Both the position numbers and the translations under genes were made by a program. Below, in pieces: positions 10,131 through 13,240 of a stretch of DNA of 13,240 nt. Every line of letters begins with the position of its first letter. Position 1 is the first letter of the stretch. The DNA lies in NCBI GenBank assembly GCA_012295275.1, contig CM022676.1, forward strand, positions 16,341,207 through 16,354,446, read 5' to 3'. This DNA comes from Chrysomallon squamiferum. Taxonomy: Eukaryota > Mollusca > Gastropoda > Neomphalida > Peltospiridae. A model generated the notes under the pieces. The model was not told where the DNA came from. It saw nothing but the letters and a program-made list of their open reading frames with translations, and made no database searches.

Positions 10131-10300
10131 CAGATTAGTAGTAGGTGTAAGGGAAACTGAAATGTGCCGGTGTAGCAGTTAATTTGCTAGGAAATGCCCC
10201 CTCCCCCCGTGGAATAGCACACTGCATAGCATCCCTGTTAATCCTATCTTCTGGCACACCACTGGCATAGACAGGTAAATCTCAGTCAGAAGGGAAACGT
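10131..10300. other. Unexplained GC-richer block, probably a repeat fragment
   Basis: This stretch has clearly higher GC and complexity than its neighbours, including a C-rich run (CCCCCTCCCCCC at about 10197-10208). A + frame is open for about 37 codons up to a TAG at about 10270. The minus strand also has an open frame of about 40 codons (PEDRINRDAMQC, GEGAFPSKLTATPAHF). No protein family is recognised. It could be a piece of transposon untranslated region or an old exon. Confidence 0.35.
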
Positions 10301-10424
10301 TTATATACAAACAGTTTCTGACTACTACAACAAGTGTTATCAGTGCTTTAATTAATTATTGTTTAAGAAGGAAGCTGGTCTGTAAATAATTTCAAATCAG
10401 ACTGTCGCTCTTTGTATTTTTCAG

Positions 10425-10673
10425 TTGTGTATCACAAGTATGGAACTAGAGCTTTTTGTAGCTGCAGCTAAAACGAAAATCAGAAAAATCTCAAACTTTG
10501 ACGTTCCGGCGGCAAGAAATACTTTTTCTTTCTATTTAACAGACATACCCTACTTGAAACCGTTGTTAGACAGAAACATAATTAATTTTGGGAAAAAAAT
10601 GTCTAACGTGAAATATATGTTGTTCATATCAAAACCACATATACAAGGAATGTTTATAGTGAGATGCAATTAA
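10425..10673 (+). other. Unrecognised 82-codon open frame after a good splice acceptor
   Basis: CTCTTTGTATTTTTCAG ends at 10424, a good splice acceptor. It is followed by an open frame with mixed composition (MELELFVAAAKTKIRKI, FDVPAARNTFSFYLTDIPYL) that ends at TAA (10671-10673). I recognise no family and see no partner exon with matching phase. It could be a terminal exon or chance. Confidence 0.2.
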
Positions 10674-10801
10674 TAACAGCATCACTACTGTTGTATGTTG
10701 TATATTAGGAGGGGTTTGTTATTTACAGGACTTGTTATTTCCTGCTACACTAGTTTATACACAAATCTCGGTTAGTCCAAGGTTATTTTTCGCCGAGTGC
10801 A

Positions 10802-10850
10802 CGGTGTGTTTGTGTGTGTGTGTGTGTCTCTGTGTGTATGTGTATGCATG
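10802..10850. repeat. (GT)n microsatellite with variants
   Basis: GTGT-rich sequence passes into TGTATG-type units, with CA-rich sequence after it up to about 10900. Confidence 0.9.
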
Positions 10851-10899
10851 TATGTATATTATTTGTGTTTGTACATACACGCACACATATTTACACAAA

Positions 10900-11559
10900 C
10901 ATATACATATACTATGACTCAATGTGTGCAGAAAAGTAACACAGAAATAAATAATTAAATAGCAAAAGTTAAATACATGATACATTTATTTCTATATTTT
11001 TGTAATTCACCTGTTTACATTTTAAACACAAATTAAATACAAAAATAGACGAAGTGAACATTCATGATAAAAAGTAGTCATTTATTTTTCTGTTTTTCGT
11101 TTACTTCTATCTCATACATAAATAAATAAAGAAAGACTTGCTAGTCTTAGTAAAAAATTGATAAATAAATCAAACAAGAGTTCTTATTTTCATGTCTAAC
11201 AACCAGGAAATACATACACAATGTATCTACATATTATGTTTCATATATAAAAAATAAAAAAAATAATAAATAGATAAACAAATAAAAAAAAAAATGTAAA
11301 TAGATAAAAAAAAAAAAAAAATGCATAAATATATGAATAAATACAAAAATAATGACAGTAAAATAATAAATAAGGAATGAGAAGTTTATATACATCATGC
11401 TCTATTTTGCCAGAAATCCGTCCATTAGAAAACAAACATTTCAAATCAAGTGTTTATGACGTAATCACTGCTGTCTGACGTCATCAGAAATAAAAAACGT
11501 AAACAAACAAATAAAATCAATAAATCAATAAATAAATAAGCAAATAAATAAATAAATAA
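10900..11559. other. AT-rich spacer with A-rich and (AAAT)n tracts
   Basis: No gene was seen. A-rich stretches with AAATAAATAG-type units occupy about 11248-11345, including runs of up to 16 A. (AAAT)n-like units occupy about 11510-11559. Open frames on the minus strand here are Phe/Leu/Tyr repeat translations. The stretch is the 3' flank of the BTB pseudogene. Confidence 0.7.
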
Positions 11560-12573
11560 AAATATGATCCCAGTGATGACTAAAACTGACATATGACACA
11601 CGTGTACTACTAATTTGTCTGTCACTGTGTTTAGATTTGTGTGAGTCACAAAATCTACAATCGAAAGAGTCTACAACAATTTCTGATTTACCTTTACCTC
11701 CATACCATGTGTCACCTCCCTTAACATTAACAAACAAGTTTTAATCACTGTCTTTAGTAATCTTCACTGGACATCTGAACACGACGCCATACACATCAGA
11801 AACGACGTGTTTATATCTCTGTGTCAGCGTAGACCAGTGAAGTATTTCGTCTCTTCTTGTGTCAGTGACAAAGGCGCCGACGTCGTAGTTTCGTGGTTGA
11901 CGGTAACCGTACAGCTGAAATCCGCGAAGTAGAGCGTTTTTGCTGACAGACAAAGTAATGGTGTCATCATCTTCACAAGAATATGGACAGTCTTCATACC
12001 ATGTTCCACGAAACCTGTTTATTGTAATATGTGTTTTCCGAATCACTGCAGTTCTCATGTTTGAGTTAAAAGGTGAAACATCTTCATCACTGCTCACCAA
12101 ATGTCTCCAAATCTTGAATCGTTGAGTATGGGAGTGGGTGTCACGTGTTCTAGAAAATACTTCAGACCGAGTAATGGATAACGTACGTACTTCACGGCAT
12201 CTCCCAGGGCCTTTCGCCTGTTCGGTCCCTTCGTATGTTTTCCTTGCTTCTTGCACGCACAGTCAGCCCACTTCACAGCGGCTTCAAAAACATTTTTCTC
12301 GTTTGCTGTCAGTTCATCTGATCATACGATCTGAACCAGACATTCGTGACAAAGGTAGGTGACTTCATCTGACTTCAAAACTACGTCGCCATTTTTCAAA
12401 ATATAGTCCAAACTTTTCTTCCTTAGATCAAGTTCATCAAACATGTGAGAACAACGACTCCAAATAGTTTACGCATTTTGGTTTCAAGTGTTGTGATGAT
12501 GTACTTACTCGATATATGCAGCTGACCGGTGACGTTGCCGCCTGTTAGGACGACGTCATCCGTGTAAAGATAT
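11560..12573 (-). pseudogene. Exon 2 of the BTBD6-like pseudogene: BTB end, BACK and PHR
   Basis: The exon opens YLYTDDVVLTGGNVTG and SSKYIITTLETKMRK, the BTB C-terminal part. After a deletion of about 50 bp it resumes as SHMFDELDLRKKSLDYILKN. BACK continues with CHECLVQIV, an in-frame TGA where the family has Arg (CGA to TGA), SDELTANEKNVFEAAVKWAD and ALGDAVKYVRYPLLGLKYF. One frame later PHR begins VSSDEDVSPFNSNMR, then RFRGTWYEDCPYS and GFQLYGYRQPRNYDVGAF. It then reads YGVVFRCPVKITKDSD and the TAA at 11741, and continues in the same frame NLFVNVKGGDTWYGG and DSHKSKHSDRQISSTRVS. The C-terminal GIIF-like ending appears in yet another frame. Confidence 0.85.
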
Positions 12574-12802
12574 CTGTGTAAAAGAAACAGAATAAGACTT
12601 TGAAAAGTGAGATAACTATGTGAGATTAATTAATTAGAAAATAATTAGATTACTAAAAAAAAACTGTATTGTTATCAACGTTACTGTCCGTATGTCTCTC
12701 TTACTCACTGTTTTCGTACGTGTGTTTCCATGTCTGTGTGTGTATGTGTGTGCGTCTGTCTGTGTATCTCTTTGTGTGTTTGTGTGTGGGGGGTTAACAT
12801 AC
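12574..12802 (-). other. Retained intron of the BTBD6-like pseudogene, with GT-rich repeat
   Basis: The 229-nt intron runs from donor GTATGT to acceptor CTTTTACACAG. It splits a Lys codon (AA|A) in phase 2 between FL and YLYTDDVVL. A (GT)n-like tract occupies about 12728-12787 near its donor end. Confidence 0.75.
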
Positions 12803-13054
12803 TTTAAAAACTCTGAGAAGATTTCTGCCTGCACATCCGGTATTATCTGATTTTTCGCGAAGTGCTCCAGTCAACATCTGACTGAAAACTTCGCTTCGAA
12901 TGATCAGAATAAACTGATGCGCATCAACAGCCGTTTTATGTTCCCCAACTAAAAATCTGACGTCCGTGTCAGTTCTTGTAAGAAAAATGTGTTCAGCGCA
13001 TTCTATCAGATTCTTCCCGGTGTGCCAACCTGAGACTGCAGATGAGGTGGCCAT
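12803..13054 (-). pseudogene. Exon 1 of the BTBD6-like pseudogene: BTB domain N-terminal part
   Basis: ATG at 13054-13052 begins MATSSAVSGWHTGKNLIECA, the GWx.GK..E lead-in of BTBD3/6-type proteins. Next come DVRFLVG, VDAHQFILIIRSEVFSQML (the BTB dimer-forming core) and the GALREKSD segment. One frame later it continues IPDVQAEIFSEFLK, the conserved BTB helix, up to a splice donor AA|GTATGT (12802). The frame break lies near 12841-12850 and looks like a small deletion, since family members carry two or three residues more at this point. The proposed start is the first Met and matches the family's short N-terminus. Confidence 0.8.
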
Positions 13055-13072
13055 GTTTTCACTACTAACAAC

Positions 13073-13092
13073 AACAAAAAAAAAAAAAAAAA

Positions 13093-13149
<57 letters not shown>

Positions 13150-13174
13150 CATAATAACAACAATAATAATATTA
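13073..13174. repeat. Poly(A)-(AAT)n microsatellite upstream of the BTB pseudogene
   Basis: About 18 A bases are followed by about 18 AAT units and AT/TTA variants. The tract starts about 20 bp upstream of the pseudogene ATG on the minus strand. No TATA box or other promoter element is discernible. Confidence 0.95.
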
Positions 13175-13240
13175 TTATTATGGAGTAGGGACAGAAATGG
13201 AAAAACAAACTGTTCACACATGGAACTGTAATAATTCAAG

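Larger units (their letters stand above)
11560..13054 (-). pseudogene. BTB-BACK-PHR (BTBD6-like) pseudogene, two exons
   Basis: Members of this family are adaptors that bind Cullin-3 through the BTB and BACK domains and recruit substrates through the PHR domain for ubiquitination. Reading across frames on the minus strand gives the full domain order. Exon 1 (12803-13054) is BTB and exon 2 starts at 12573 with the BTB end (KYLYTDDVVL). BACK runs to about 12100 and PHR to about 11560. Lesions: a frameshift near 12845; loss of about 50 bp with a frame change near 12440; TGA at 12322-12324; a frameshift near 12096; TAA at 11741-11743; and a likely frame change near 11590. The intron is retained, so this is not a retrocopy. 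Several independent lesions make assembly error an unlikely sole cause, but the two stops could be checked. Sequence similarity to intact paralogues appears high, so decay may be recent. Confidence 0.85.

Noticed and set aside
12500-12512. Strong donor-like CGA|GTAAGTAC on the minus strand within exon 2 of the BTB pseudogene
   Set aside because: The sequence continues through it in frame as SSKYIITTLETK, which matches the BTB C-terminal part, so it is read as coding.

Overview
The window looks like non-coding to weakly coding DNA from an animal nuclear genome, most likely a mollusc or another lophotrochozoan. The reasons are its low GC, a dense load of simple repeats (AT, AG, AAT, GTAT, TCTA), spliceosomal exons with GT/AG borders, a tRNA-derived SINE, two decayed non-LTR retrotransposons, and a decayed member of the BTB-BACK-PHR (BTBD6-like) family, which is expanded in several molluscs. 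No complete intact gene is visible. Most open frames of 60-140 codons are translations of microsatellites.

Layout, left to right. At 1-175 lies the 3' part of a tRNA-derived SINE. Positions 176-3644 are AT-rich non-coding DNA with a 200-N gap (541-740), several microsatellites and two diverged copies of one repeat (about 1217-1592 and 3170-3608). A 343-bp AG tract (3645-3987) abuts a LINE relic on the + strand (about 3990-5600) that keeps traces of the endonuclease and of reverse-transcriptase motifs A, B and C. A 26-bp-period degenerate minisatellite follows (5649-6030), then AT/GTAT microsatellites.

From 6589 to 8677 on the - strand I assemble the 3' end of a split gene from short exons with matching splice phases: a transmembrane exon (8564-8677), possibly a 10-nt micro-exon (7585-7594), a cytoplasmic exon with an STYENL tyrosine motif (7228-7280), and a terminal exon with PYEVF and the stop codon (6589-6671). 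None of these exons is apparent from long open frames. The extracellular part was not found and probably lies at higher coordinates.

Positions 9230-10060 (+) hold a second LINE relic of the jockey type, with pieces of the gag-like ORF1, a zinc-knuckle remnant and the start of the endonuclease. An unexplained, more GC-rich block is at 10131-10300, followed by AT-rich spacer. At 11560-13054 (-) lies a two-exon BTB-BACK-PHR pseudogene that keeps its intron but has at least two frameshifts, a deletion in BACK and two in-frame stops. It is therefore a decayed DNA-level duplicate, not a retrocopy, unless assembly errors explain the lesions. The two - strand loci show no functional link in the sequence; proximity alone is not evidence of cooperation.
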